Positions 1-11,891 of a stretch of 64,000 bases of DNA are shown one piece after another. Each line of letters begins with the position of its first letter. The first letter of the stretch is position 1. The stretch is taken from positions 39,751,291 to 39,815,290 of the forward strand of contig CM026426.1 of NCBI GenBank assembly GCA_014871385.1, in the 5' to 3' direction. The notes beneath the pieces are model-generated. The model saw only the letters and a list, made by a program, of their open reading frames with translations. It had not been told where the DNA came from and made no database searches. The DNA is from Ceratodon purpureus. Lineage: Eukaryota > Streptophyta > Bryopsida > Pseudoditrichales > Ditrichaceae. The translations under genes and the position numbers were made by a program.

Positions 1-417
1 TTTTTGTTAAATGAAACACAAAGCTATCTTTATATTGACGCATGGACAGCGTCCATTATGACACACAGTAGCGTGATGTAGTGTCCAACCACAACGTCAA
101 CAGTGACGCAACATAATGTTTTCCGAGACGAAAAACTATGTCATATATAATGTACTTTCACACAAACATAGACGTCACTTGAAACGCAAATTAACAATGT
201 TGATCAGGTTTATTGCGAAACGCACATGAACATTGGTGATGAATTCAAATTACTGAAGCCTAGTAGTTTGAAAAGTATGTGTGCTACGTTTCAATGGACA
301 GCCCTTCAATAGCATAATGGAAAATGACTACCTGTGCATACTGACAGCCATCACTTTCCTACAAAAATGGCTACAATCTACTTCTTGCTAATGCTGGTTT
401 CCTGTCTTGGGTTCTTC
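1..417. other. Intergenic, short TGACG/GTCAC-type repeats
   Basis: No gene is seen. The stretch contains several short motifs of the type GTCAC-TTGAAAC and TGACGCA that recur at about 1430-1510 and 2430-2550. Such scattered motifs resemble the subterminal repeats of CACTA elements, but no clean terminal repeat was found, so this is a weak reading. Confidence 0.3.
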
Positions 418-783
418 TTAATCTGCACACTCCAAATCACATAGCAAACAATTAGAAAACATAGCATGGGCTGCCAGATGGGAAAATGGAACAACTAAGG
501 TTTTAGGGTGAGGGGTAGATCTCAACGTACCTTTTTGTAGCACTTCACGAAGCCTGCCGGTTTCGGAACCGCTGACTTCTCCAAACCCCCAACTTCTCCC
601 TGTATACACAATTGAGTCATCATCACGAGGGTAGAGGAAAGCAATAGCCTGCGTCAACGCCTCCAAACGGGATCTAGTGATCATTTCAGATCGTAGGGGA
701 ACCGTGCGACACCGTGAACGAACAGGCGAGACCTGCAACTCAACCGAATATAGAGAGAAGTCTATACGGAAAATGATGGTCAA
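418..783 (-). CDS. Unrecognised 121-aa ORF, possible exon of CACTA-accessory remnant
   Basis: This open frame lies downstream on the same strand as the DUF8039-like ORF at 851-1372. It shows no recognisable domain. It may be a last exon of the same decayed transposon gene or simply an open stretch. Confidence that it is coding is low. Confidence 0.2.
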   Translation of the reverse strand: MTIIFRIDFSLYSVELQVSPVRSRCRTVPLRSEMITRSRLEALTQAIAFLYPRDDDSIVYTGRSWGFGEVSGSETGRLREVLQKGTLRSTPHPKTLVVPFSHLAAHAMFSNCLLCDLECAD

Positions 784-850
784 ATTACAATTGAAACCCC
801 CCTCTAAGGTATGCAGGAAAACACAACAGTGACCACTTACCTCTACTACC

Positions 851-1372
851 TCAAAGGCAACTCTTTTTTTGGGGATTTGCGGCCTCCTCCTTAGTCTGTT
901 TTTTCTTCGACGGCGCCTTCTTTTCCAGTGGCGGGGACTTCAGCTTCTTTGATGCCGTCCTCGTTGTTGCCCTGGTGTTGTCTCCTCTACTTGCCGGTTT
1001 AGGGTCTCCTGAAGTAGCCTCCACTGCCGCCATTACTCTTTGGACGGCCCCCATTGCCTCCACTGCCAGTGCTACCTCTTCGCTGGGTGCAGGCCTTAGG
1101 TCACTCGCGGGCCACCGAATGAAGTAACCAATTGCCTGGTTCATGGTCACGACGCCTTCATCCTCAAGTGGGCACTGAAGATTGTGGTTGTCCTTCAGAC
1201 TTGTGGTCACCTGCACCGAGAACTCGTCATCTTCTATACGCAGGCACTGGACACACTCTCCCGGCATGCCGTGTAGCACTCTACATCCAACCAGAGTGGT
1301 GAAGGAGTCGTCATGAGCGCTACTGAGCAACTCGACTGCCATTCCTTTAGCAAACCGTCTCTGCAACGCCAA
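851..1372 (-). pseudogene. CACTA-type transposon accessory protein fragment (DUF8039-like)
   Basis: The 173-residue frame contains a segment of about 65 residues with the layout of the DUF8039 domain found in proteins of plant CACTA (En/Spm) elements: a G-x-x-x-H-G-x-P start, a variable middle, and an A-I-G-Y-F-I-R-W-P ending. It is followed by a Lys/Ser/Pro-rich basic tail (residues about 125-173) that could be a nuclear localisation region. The acidic coiled-coil ORFs at 1696-2250 on the same strand probably belonged to the same gene. No transposase or complete CACTA terminus is seen nearby, so this reads as an internal fragment. The domain call is from pattern memory, not a search. Confidence 0.45.
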
Positions 1373-1695
1373 CGAAGCACATATGAGAACACAGGTACGT
1401 TAACGGTTACGGATGAATACGTTTATCACTGTCACTTGAACCAAAGTGCGTATGTCACTGGAAACGGAAATTTTTGTCATTCAAGACGCAATTGTGCGTC
1501 ATTTGAAACAAAGCCAGGATGAGCCGAGACCAAGTTTTCCGTCCATGGAAACGTAAATTCATGTCATTCTTAACGCAATCCTATTTCAAGAAATACGACT
1601 TCCTATGTGAATGAAATGCGCACATTATGCTACACGATGTCCTAACAAATTGAATATGAAGAGAACGTCGTGGTCTGCCTAGTTAACTGTATGCT

Positions 1696-2250
1696 TTATG
1701 CTACCTGATCTGATGCCGACTTCGGGTCGGAGAGGGATGCAATCGTGTCGACCACCTCTTGCTCATCCGCCTCTGGTGAGGAAACCTTTTCCTCCAAAGG
1801 TGCTGGAACTCTATCGCTGCTGTTGTGCGAATCCAGGGATGGCGAGCCGTCGTCTTCTTCCTCCTCTGAGACCTCCGCCTCCACATCCTGTTTTTGGGTC
1901 ACCTATTCCAGACCGCCACCATCCTCAATCCCATCTTCCGCCATATCTTCTGCTCCATCCACCATATCTACATGTTCCGTGTTCGCATGAGTCTTCTCAT
2001 CCGGCGTTGTGCGGATACTGACATGCAACTCCTCATCTGTCTTGGTGGATGCGGGTCTAGGTCCCTCTGCTACCATAGTGTACTCGAACATATCCTCGAC
2101 CTTCTTCAACCTCAACTCTTGGGCCGCACAAAATGCTTCTATCTTCTCCATCCTCACATCCTGAGCACCTTCTGACTTCTGCTTCTTTGCATTGATGCGG
2201 TCTTCCAGCTCCTTCTGTCTCATAGCCTTCACCTCCGCAGCAACTACCAC
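1696..2250 (-). pseudogene. Coiled-coil plus acidic-tail transposon protein remnant
   Basis: Two abutting frames read in the same direction. The upstream piece (2250-1903) begins with a Lys/Glu/Arg-rich probable coiled coil and ends in an acidic stretch. The downstream piece (1902-1696) is strongly acidic, with a run of Glu/Asp followed by Ser/Asp. Coiled coil followed by an acidic tail is common in CACTA accessory proteins and fits the DUF8039-like ORF downstream. Opposite-strand ORFs here are shadows of this composition. No specific function can be assigned. Confidence 0.35.
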
Positions 2251-2270
2251 TTCTGAAGGCTGTCGTCCTA

Positions 2271-2990
2271 GTCTTATGCTATGCGCATGATTCCCACTTC
2301 ACGGAAATTAATAAAGCGAAAAAATTGATACCCAAGACTGAAACAGTGCATCATATGCGACATTAGCATGAAACATACCTTTACTGACCCAGATAAATGT
2401 TACTCCCACCGCGGTGAAACTCAGTTTCATGTCACTTGAAACGTGGAGTCACGTCATATGGAACAGGGAAGACTATCAGAAGAAACGGCACTGGATCGCC
2501 ACTAGAAGGGCAGAGTCACGTCACGAGAAACAGAAGATAGTGTCATAAGAGTCGTGATATCCCGTTAGAAGAAACGCAGTCTATATAGCCCACTACCACT
2601 GGACACCAGAATTTGAACATTTGGACCATTTCTTATTCTCAAAAACATCCCACAAGAGTCAGAGATTGAGTGCGTTTCAAAATCGAGAATTAAAGTATGT
2701 ACAGTAACCAACTCAAAACCACAAAGCACGCAGAATCATCACTCCAACAGTATCAACATACAAACACTTTGTCTTATGTCCACAACGCAATAGATAAAGT
2801 ACTATAAAAGGAATTACCAGCGCGGACACTATAGCGATCGATTGGCTCCCCGCGGTGCCAGACTTCGAAGGCCTCCCAAGCGAGATGCTGGACATAATCC
2901 GGGACTTCTCTTGTACAGCTAGGTCTTCCCGCATCTCCACCAACTTATCCCAATGGCGCGTGGCAATATCTGGAGGCTTCCCTTGTCCAA
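2271..2990. other. Repeat-rich flank of giant element 1
   Basis: The stretch holds more GTCAC/GAAAC motifs (2430-2560). A 76-aa minus-strand frame (2713-2943) and an overlapping plus-strand frame (2855-3085) are not recognisable. The plus-strand frame runs into the end of giant element 1, as expected if the element inserted here. Confidence 0.3.
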
Positions 2991-3000
2991 GGAGGGAGAC

Positions 3001-3075
3001 TTGTATGCGAGCAAAGAGCGGAGAGCGGAGAGCAGAGAGCAGAGATTTGGAGAGCGGAGAGCAGAAAATGGGCTC
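3001..3075 (+). repeat. Left terminal repeat of giant element 1
   Basis: GTATGCGAGC is followed by degenerate tandem 7-mers of the form AGAGCGG/AGAGCAG. A stretch reading GATTTGGAGAGCGGAGAGC is shared with the right end of element 2 (read inverted). This marks both as the same end type, the 'transposase-side' end. Confidence 0.8.
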
Positions 3076-3491
3076 TGAAATCTAAAAACAATATTTTTTT
3101 ACTAAAATTAGACACTAAAAATTAGAAAATTAGAATATTCCGAGAATATTCTTCAATTGTTACCTATTAAAAGCTGAATTTATGACCTATGACCGTGGAA
3201 TTTTTTCAAATATTCAGGGAACTATATGACATATTGATCCTATTACCGTTTTATTGTTTTAAATATTTTTGGTGGTGGATTAAAAAATTGACGCATTCCT
3301 GTGAATTTCTGCTTGTTATTGATCCCATTCCGTCTGATGAATGTTGGTGTCTGGTGCAATGTCCGTGATCTTAGGGCACCAAGTCAATGCCTTAAGATAT
3401 ATAAGTTCAAAGTGAGAGGAATGTCTTCTTCTTTTCTGCCTTCTTTTTGTTTTGTGTAAGAGACACTTATATTTTGTACCGATCCTCAATT

Positions 3492-3980
3492 ATGGAGGAC
3501 ATCGAAGTGGTTGCTGTTTCCCTTGGTGATGTTGTGTGCCCGTTTCAACCTTACGTGGAGGTTGAGGGGGAAGACGAGCTATTTGGATGTGGCGAAGCAC
3601 TTACACTTCCGGAGGTCGTGGATGTTGGAGTGGAGTTGAGAGGAGACCATACAGTGTTACAAGATCCTAGGGAGATCATAGTGGTTGAGGACGAGGTGGA
3701 GAAGCCGCTGCCAGCTCATGCATACTCTAAGGTTGGGAAGATCCCACCCGGGACTTATTCGAGGGAAGCACTTAAAGGGTCAAGTGGGAGTAGTCCATTA
3801 GTGAAACGTCCCTACCTAGGTTTGGGAGTGCCTAGAGTCGAACCCAAAATGGACAAGAATGTAGCTTCTCAAGTACTAGAGTCTGATTTGGTAGATATGC
3901 TGAGAATGCAAAGGGCAAAGCTAAACGCATTAAGTACAGAGAATGAAATAGCTATTTGCAGCAGTTTAATGGTTGAATAA
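3492..3980 (+). CDS. Giant-element small acidic protein 1, copy 1 (162 aa)
   Basis: No known domain is recognised. The ATG at 3492 is chosen because the M-E-D start and the following stretch (VVSL.D-V-CPFQPYVEVE) match the 150-residue protein at 35566-36018 in element 2. A second conserved block, HAYSKVGKIP-x-GTYSRE, lies mid-protein. Just before it is a hydrophobic core followed by acidic residues (R-E-I-I-V-V-E-D-E), the layout of a SUMO-interacting motif; element 2 has D-D-I-I-V-L-E-E-D there. The C-termini differ between copies. The gene lies just inside the terminal repeat and is convergent with the transposase. It is intact in both copies, which supports a real protein. Confidence 0.65.
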   Translation: MEDIEVVAVSLGDVVCPFQPYVEVEGEDELFGCGEALTLPEVVDVGVELRGDHTVLQDPREIIVVEDEVEKPLPAHAYSKVGKIPPGTYSREALKGSSGSSPLVKRPYLGLGVPRVEPKMDKNVASQVLESDLVDMLRMQRAKLNALSTENEIAICSSLMVE

Positions 3981-4248
3981 AAGTGATGATTTACTATAAT
4001 ATTTCTGTGCTGAACGGGGTGAAGGGTACAAGTGGTCGAATGTAGTAATGTGACATGCATTGCATTATTAGTTGGACCAATTACTAGGCGAGTCAATCAA
4101 TGTGAATACTGGGACTCTATATATTAAAAAAAAACAATACAAATATGTATTGCTAATTTGATACAGAGAATAATTCAAATAACAACTTCTATGCAACCTA
4201 GTTGCCACCGTCCACGTGAAATAACATGGACTAAAAGTAGCCTGCCCC

Positions 4249-7200
4249 CTAGTTTTTTGCTAAAGGGTGTGTCAGGATTCCGTTTTCGAGAAGTATCTTG
4301 ACCTCGTTGAAGCTATAGGTAGGCGCGTGGATGAAAAGGTCGTCGTCGGGATCGCGGTTGCAAACCTTCAATAGGATGAAATAAACGTGCTTACAGTAGG
4401 AGAATTGGACCCGCCAACGAAATTTAGTCATGGTCTTCCGAAATGCTGGGCAACTGCAACCAGGGTTGGAGCTGATGGTGATCTGGTAGTGCGTGACATT
4501 AGGTGGAATGCCGGAATCCAACCCTATGATGCAACCATGGCCAGGATGAGGTATCATGGTGACAGAACGGAGGCGAGCTCTGAGGGTGTCGGAAGAGCCC
4601 ATGGAGAGTCGCTGCGGCGGATTAGGGCGCTTGGCAGTGCGCTTCACCATCTTCCCGTCTCTCTTGCCTGGATAGCGGTCAGCATCTGCAGGAACTGGCA
4701 AGGAACTTAGATTTGCAGGTGGGGGAGCGGAGGAGAAGAGGCGTCGTGGGGAGACCGGCCTCTTCTCCGGGAGCTGGAATCCAGCCGCCTCTAGTGCACA
4801 AATTTCTGTGATGTTTAGGTTTGTCCCGAGCTTGACAGGCCTGACGGCTGGAATTGGAGGCATCTCCTGGGTTGCAGAGTACTTAGCAACCCACTTGCGC
4901 CTAAAGCCCTTCACCCACCTTTCGATGTCGTCAGAACAGAAGAAGAATTCCGTCCTCTCCGAAGTGTTCCGGCGGATGTTGGTCCAAACTCCAGTGTAGG
5001 TTGGTGCAGCACTAGCGTTCACGTTCCTCACAATTCTCTCCGTACATTTCTTCTTACTGACAGCTCTCTGGGCCCAGCAGCACTTTGCAGAAGTCCTCAA
5101 CAATCTTGCGATGTGCCATTCCTTGACGTCAACCTTGGACTCCTGAACTGCATTCACGTGGCGGATCCCGATCTCGTTTCGTGGGGTCTCCGGGATTGTC
5201 ACGGCAACCTCTGCAGGAGATTGGCCTTCGTCGACCTGGGTGTCATCTTTGGTGTCATCCTCAACAATGATGGGCATCTGGGAGGTGCGAGCCCTGACAT
5301 TACGACCGGGTGCTTTTGGATAGGAGTAGTTTACCTTGTCTGGACGGTGAGATTCTTCCTCAGCTCCAAGGGGTAAGTCGGGCTTCCGCTTCATGGATCC
5401 GAACACTTCCTCTCCAGCTAGGCGTGGCAGACGTGTGCAGAACTCGTCTGCTCCAGGCATCTCTAACATGGGGTCTTCAAGCACATGCGGTCTCCCTGTC
5501 AACTTCGCCCTGCGCTCAGCCGCTCTAAGCTTCGGTTCCTTCTTGGATGGACCCGTCCCTCCAACTTCCCCTTTCAGAAACTGGTAGAAGTTGACAACTT
5601 GAAGAAACGCCCAAACATAGTCATCAACTGTAGCCACGTAGAGGTCGCGACACTTATTACCAGAGGACTGAAGCCATTTGCTGTGAACGGTTTCAGCAAG
5701 GTTACAAGTAGGCATTTCTGCAAGTTCATCCTCGGTAAATCTCTGCACGTCCAAAGGCTGCAGTGGTTAGATGTGGTTCGGCATTTAGTGCGGTGGGGGT
5801 GACTGCGAAGTAGAAATAGTAGTGAATGAGTAAGGGAAAAAAACGTACCCCTGAAATGAAGCCGCCCCACTGGCGATATCTGAAGTGCCAGAAAGAGAGC
5901 CACATCTCCAATCTAGCTAGGGCCTTCTCTGAGACAGCTCCAGTAGAAACCCACCAACCTTTAAATGCGAGGTAGAGAGTATCCGCCTCCTCCATTGTTT
6001 TCGCCCCCCGGTATTGCTGGCATATTTTCATGTGTTGCTCCCACAGTTCTTCAGGGATTTACTTCTGAGTATTATTGACCATGGACTGCGTCCAATGGAA
6101 TAGGCAGGTCCTCTCCCGATCCTCCATACGGTCCTCCTTGTTCCCTGTCCCGTACACGATCCGTACTGCATTCTAGTTGGCCTGTGCGCTGTCCGCCATG
6201 GAGCCCTTGAAGTTTGGCGCGGCAACGCCGTTCCTCTCCATGACAGCATTTAGTTTTCTTCAAAAAAGGATCTGGGCATCGCAATCCTCGGACATCATAT
6301 CACAGGTAGCAATTGTCATGACCCCGCAGTACGTGGAGTCGTACATGTGGCATGCCAACGTGGTCCAATCGTGTACCCGCTTGACGTGGTCAAACATCAC
6401 CCAGGCGTTCTCGAGATCACCGCCGGGCTGCACCCTGGTCACGAGGTCGACACCGCTTCCGGGACCCACTTCCGACATCTTGAAGAGGAACACCTTGTCC
6501 AGATCTTTCCCTTGGCCAGGGAATTTGTTCTCTTGGACATATGCCCAGAGACTGATTCCACGCAGCTTTGTTATGGCATCCATTACTCCATCATTCCTCA
6601 ACTGACGGAATGACATTACCTTGTTGCGAATGTTTGGAGATGCCATGTCCTTGCACTTGTCAAGGACTGGAATAAGCTCCTCCATAGTGAGTTTCTTGGG
6701 AGGTGCATCCTCCGGCTGGAGCAAGTAATTCCCGATTAGTACCTTGCTCGCCTCTAGCACGGCAGAGCTCTTCGTTGCTCGAGGTGTGTTTTCGACCTGT
6801 TCAGAGATCAAACTATTGATCTCTTCCTTTGAATCTGTTTAGTCACCAACCTTAACAGGGTGATCGTGAGTTCCAAGATGGATACACGCCCTGGTTTGGT
6901 TGACTGTACCAGACACGTAAAAAATTCGGGCCCCACAGGTAGCAATGCAGGCGGGGGGTTCTTTGCATACCTTGCATACAACCGTGGAATCTTTTGGTGG
7001 AGGCAGGTTGACACTGAAGGCTTGAAGTGTGCAGCCGTCGAAGTCGGTCTTGTTCACATCACAAATCTGGGGGCGGCGTTCCAGAAATGGGCAGTCCTTG
7101 TTGATGCAGCGCAGCCATCCGACGCAGGTGGAGGACCGGAAAGACAGCCCCAAGTCGTTGGTGATGTTGGTGGTGATGGTCTTGGTCCAGACGTGGCCGT

Positions 7201-7975
7201 CGTATCGTTTGTCCATTCCTTGCATGGACTTCGCTTGTGACCGTGATGCACCTAGTGCCGTAGGGGGCAATTCGAAGAGAACTGGTCCATCAAAAACGGC
7301 AGGCAAGTACCCTACTCTCTCGTGACGTATTCTTGAGTAATTTAATTTTTTCAGGACGTTCTTACTACCCGGTCTCTCGGCAAGTTTGCGAAGTGAAGCG
7401 ACAATACAGATAGTACTATTCTCTGAAATTTGAGAGGAACTGGAGGACTTTACTAGAGGGGGGACCGGGGGCCTAGACTCTGCAGCGTCCTGGGTGACAG
7501 GAGGGGACGACATAGCAGGACTATTTTCTTCATCTGAAGAGAGGGAGATGACCGGAGTTTGAAGAGTAGCATCCACGCCAGACTCTACCTTGACCTTCAC
7601 ATCACGAGGAAGCGGAGTTTGAACAGTGCAAGTGGAGGATTGACGAGGAGTAAGAATCTCTGTAGACGTCTGCATCTGCAAATCGGTAAGTCCATAAACT
7701 CTATATGTACCTGGATACAAGTGCCAGTACAGAATTCCATCGTCACCGCTCTCGGACAACTGACCTAGAGTGTGAGTGACCTCAGTTGTTATCTCGTCAA
7801 AAATCTCCTCCTCAACCGTGGCTGTATCCTCTTTAAAAGTGAATCTCATACTTAGGTGTTGGGAGGACACGCTAGCCATACCATCGGCACTGGTCTGAAA
7901 AGAGAGAGGGATTCCAAGGCCTTGAGCATAAAGGACGACTGTGCCTTGGACTTCCCGAGGAGCTGCGTACGCCAT
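4249..7975 (-). pseudogene. MULE-like transposase of giant element, copy 1 (WRKY-GCM1/FLYWCH-like + RNase H + SWIM)
   Basis: There are two exons: 7975-5849 and 5742-4249, with donor GG|GTACG and acceptor GCAG|AG. Exon 2 is 1,494 nt in both copies. The ATG at 7975 starts the conserved region (next to the Y-x-Q-G-x-G-I-P-L motif). Order of features: a beta-rich N-terminus; a sumoylation-type VKVE and a VISLSSDEE motif; a Cys/His cluster (CVGWLRC, CKVC, a late Cys, then THDH) resembling WRKY-GCM1/FLYWCH fingers; an RNase H-like core with a Y-D-S-T-Y strand and a M-A-D-S-A-Q-A-N strand; and a C-terminal SWIM finger (CSCPAF ... YCKH). Three in-frame stops (6841-6839, 6262-6260, 6061-6059) inactivate it, while the frame is otherwise open throughout. 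The family call is by motif and is firm only at superfamily level. Confidence 0.75.
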
Positions 7976-8080
7976 AGTGAAACGTAGAGTGGGGGAATAT
8001 GACACTAATCGAGTGAAGGTGCACAAGAATGAGAGACTGAAGAGGGCGAGTACAATGATTATATATTGTTGTAGTTGCAT

Positions 8081-8533
8081 CTTATGAAATGAATCTGAAT
8101 CACGAGTAACGGAAGTTAGTTAGATTGTAAGTAATAGAGTTAGTTACCACTGGCGCCGTAATGAGAATTTAAGTGTATTTATATTAACTCATGTCAGTAT
8201 TACTTTAGATCGTGGTTTGATTTTTTGTTCAAGAGAGCATGTATAGAATTAGCACTAGCCGCGTTTCGTTTTGGGACTAATAGGCAGGCCCTCTGTGATG
8301 ATTGACCCTTTGTCACCTTATCTATTTTAGTGGAGATTATATTGATGAATCGATCAAATTTATTTATATTCATTTGCACATCAACTTTACTTCAAAATTT
8401 ATTTATATTTAATTCTACAATAGCAAAGACCAATCACAATGGTATATGTCAATGATCGCTGTCATGATGGTAGGAAGAGTTGTTCAACAGTTGTTAGGAA
8501 TGATGAGTATATAAGCAGGGCATAAGTTATAAG
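8081..8533. promoter_or_regulatory. Divergent intergenic region between transposase and gene A (copy 1)
   Basis: An AT-rich interval of about 450 bp separates the start of the transposase gene (minus strand) from gene A (plus strand), so it probably holds both promoters. TATA-like stretches occur (for example TATATAAGC near 8510, about 65 bp before the chosen start at 8576). The same arrangement occurs in element 2 at about 31010-31630. Confidence 0.45.
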
Positions 8534-8575
8534 GTGTCCTTTATTGTGAGGAGGGTCATTAGGTTACTTAGACAC

Positions 8576-11500
8576 ATGAAGGATAGTGGAGGGTCTACTC
8601 CCTCCACTTATGTCACTCCTAAACCAAAAAGGAAACCATGTAAGAGAGATTTTACAAATAAGAGAGCGAGAAAGAGGAGAGCATCACGTAAGAAGGTAGA
8701 TTTGAAAGCTAATCACTTGTGTGCACCCGTGAAGAGGAGAGGAGCGGGTTTGCATGTTTCCTTGAAGTTTTGTAGCATTCGTAAAGTCATCCTAAGCTCT
8801 ATAGTGGAGGTAAAGCACAAATTTTTAGAGGACACCGTCGTCGAGGTTCAGGAGGAGGATCAAGACGTACTCTTAAGTGGGGTTGCGCGTGACGAGATGA
8901 CGGATGAATTAGAGTTTAATTGTAGTCAAAGAGAAGATTCACCGCAGCCTTCAATCAAATTTAATGACTCTTCTGCAAGCGGGCCACACTCTCAATCAAA
9001 TCCATATTTCAATTCTGATGAGGTAAGTCTGCCTCAACTGTCTTGAACCAGGGTATCGTGAATTAAATGTTTTATTTTAGTGTCCCGAATTAAAGTATAC
9101 CCGATAAAAAATGAAATTTATTATATTCTCAGCAGTGTTTTAAAATTGTTTGCTTCAATGGTGTAATGTTAACTGAATGACGTAATGGTAGGGGCCACGG
9201 CCCTTTACGCAGGCCTAGATTCAAATTAATTCTATTCCTGTGTAGAGCAACAAGTGGATAAGAGGGGTGGGAGATAAGCGTCAAGTCTCTGTTGTTGGAG
9301 CTTGTATCAAAATTGAGCATCTGAGAGTCGAAGCAAGGCGGGCGAGGCAAGGGATAGTGCAGGCAGGTGAAGGAGGAGTTGCCATGGCGGAGAGAGAGGC
9401 AAACATTGCAGAACGCGGTCAAGAGGGAGATCTGGAGGTAGTTCCGGGAGCGCAGGGAAATGTCGCGCAGGGAATCAAGCAGCTAAAGGAGCAGCTCGAG
9501 GAGCAAGTCCAGGAGCAGCTTGAAGAGGAGCAGCCGGAGGAGCAGCTCGAGAACCAGCTCGAGGACGATGACGACGATGACCATCAGGTATGAAAGTTCT
9601 AATGTCGGTGTCTAGATTAATTTTGATGTTGGTGCGTACTTGTTGTATCTTGGGTGCGTCTTGGTTGCTAATGGATATGCTGCTTGCTTGGATTTGATGG
9701 GAATTTGTGATTGGTGGGTTTGTTTGAATTGTTGGGATTCGGGATTGTTGAGGACTGTTCGGAATGTTGGGTTCGTTGGAGGGTGTTGGGGATTTGCTGG
9801 TGTTGGAGAGAAATGCGGAGTGTGGATATCGGAAATTGTTGAGGATTCGGTTTTGAATGTTGGGGAATGTTAGGTGTTCGAAATTGTTGTGGATTCGGCT
9901 TAGAAATTTCAGGGGAGTGTTAAGGATTTGGTTTCGAGGGTGTGCGAATTCGTCACTGTAAGATTCGTTACTTTGCCGGCGCCAATGCGACCTCGATGGC
10001 TGAGGAGGGGCAGAGGAGGGATCTCCCTCTAGTGAGGCCGCGGCCTTGAATTTTTTTTTAATCGTTACTCCTTGTTCATCTCCCTGTCCACATCCTTGTC
10101 CCCCGCGGTCTCGCTTTGTCCATCTCCCTATTCCTCCCAGTCTCTCCCTGTCCCTGCCCCTCTCTCTCCCTCACATTCCTAGTCCCTACCCATCTCCCTA
10201 TCCCTGTCCGTCTCCCTATCCCTGTACAAGGTTAATGGCTGAGGAGGGATCTCCCTCCAATGAGGCCGCGGCCTTGTTATTTTTTTTCTTGCCATTTGCA
10301 CCAAGGCGCAGTGCCAACGCCCACTGCAAGGTCAATGGCTGAGGAGGGATCTCCCTCCAATGAGGCCGCGGCCTTGTTATTTTTTTTGATGCCATATGCA
10401 CCAAGCCAGCACCGAAAGCACCACTACAAGGTCAATGGCTAAGGATGGATCTCCCTCCAATGAGGCCGCGGCCTTGTTATTTTTTTTGATGCCATATGCA
10501 CCAAGCCAGCACCGAAAGCACCATTGCAAGGTCAATGGCTGAGGAGGGATCTCCCTCCATTGAGGTTGCGGCCTTGTTTTAGTTTTTTAAGCCATTTGCA
10601 CCAAGCCGGCATCGTGTCTGCTTTCGGAGCAGACACGAGTGCCAGCGCCCAATGTCAGCTCGATGGCTAAGGAGGGATCTCCCTCCAGTGAGGCTGTGGG
10701 CTTGTTTTTTTTTTTAAAGTCATTTGCACCAAGCCGGCACCGTGTCTGCTTTTGGAGTAGACACGAGTGCCAGCGCCCAATGAACCATGCAATTTGTTTT
10801 TTAAATCGTTACTCCTTGTTCATCTCCCTGTCCACATCCATGTCCCGCGCGGTCTCTCCTTGTCCATCTCCCTAGCCCTCTCTGTCTCTCCCTCTCCATG
10901 CCCCTCTCTCTCTCCCTCACATTCCTAGTCCCTGTCCGTCTCCCTATCCTTGTCCGTTTTTTAATTTTCAACTTTAATTTGTTTTCATACATCATTGAGC
11001 ATGACTCCTCTTTGATGAATGCAACTTCTCTTTGTACGAGAACTTCTCTACTTCTTTGATAATAGTTTCAGTACTCAAAAAAGAGACAACAAATGATTTT
11101 AATAATTGACCATATTTTATTTCTTTTCATTTTCAAAGTACTTCACAGGATAACATGGGCACCGAGAGTGAAAGCAAGGGGCCTGAGGAGACTGAGGTAT
11201 TCTTATTGCTGTAATAATGTTTTGATTTCACATGCTCAAATTATCTTTCATTATTTAAGTAAAGGAATAGAAAGATCATTCAAATAAACATGCCTTCTAA
11301 CTTTCTCATATGTTTTGTACATTCACGTAGGCTCTGATGCTCCCGACATGTCTGTTAATTCTCCAATCTCTGTGATCAACCTTTCAGACCTGTCAGACCC
11401 AGAGGATGAGCGTCATTGTACCTGTGATTTAGCCATTCCTTTAGGTTTAGATACTGAACCTTTCGAGGTGCAGTCACCCCAATACATGCCTACATTGCCT

Positions 11501-11749
11501 GTTTATGAGCCCACCTCTCCGGTGTACATGCCCACCTCGCCACGTCTTGCTACACCGCCGTCTTCGCCAAATCCACCAGCTTCACCTTTGGTGTTGAGGA
11601 GGCCTGCCCATGTAGTCTTTGCCCTTCCGGCAATCTTGCCCAGCGCTTGCTGTCAAACGAGGCGGTTTTGGAGGAGGCGCCATCATTGGAATAGTAGAGA
11701 GGCTAGACAGTACTATGGAAGGGCTCCTCGTAGAGTGGCACGGCCTTGA
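8576..11749 (+). CDS. Giant-element gene A, copy 1: basic N-terminus, acidic Gln/Glu segment, CTD-like heptads
   Basis: Exons inferred by comparison with element 2: 8576-9022, 9246-9587, 11149-11196, and about 11331-11749. The first three are phase 0, and exon 1 is exactly 447 nt in both copies. The start gives an R/K-rich region (RARKRRASRKK) that looks like a nuclear localisation signal, then an acidic stretch. Exon 2 encodes repeated Glu/Gln-Leu (coiled coil) and an acidic run. Exon 4 has a SUMO-interaction-like motif (SVINLSDLSDPED), then heptads [21 protein letters not shown] resembling the RNA polymerase II C-terminal repeat, and a conserved basic tail with FWRRR. The exon 3-4 junction is out of frame here with the visible acceptor, so this copy may be broken. 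Whether it is spliced on to the ParB-methyltransferase gene is unresolved. Confidence 0.55.
9588..11148. repeat. Intron of gene A with about 100-bp minisatellite and duplicated flank (copy 1)
   Basis: The interval lies between two inferred exons. From about 9990 to 10720 it carries about six copies of a unit of roughly 101 bp (starts near 10232, 10333, 10434, 10533, 10661) including GGAGGGATCTCCCTCC and GAGGCCGCGGCCTTG, both near-palindromic. A pyrimidine-rich block beginning CGTTACTCCTTGTTCATC occurs on both sides (10060 and 10807). 9620-9980 is GT-rich with repeated GATTCGGG-like words. No coding evidence. Element 2 has unrelated repeats in the equivalent intron. Confidence 0.7.
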
Positions 11750-11891
11750 TGCTTAGTGTCTTGGATTAAATTCCAGTTGTCTTGTTGTTTTATCCTTTCA
11801 TTTATGAGAAAATCTCTAAGTGACTGTTAAATTCTATTTTTCAGAATCTGCACTGTAAAGTTTGATTCTTCATTTCTATGGCTTATGGCAG

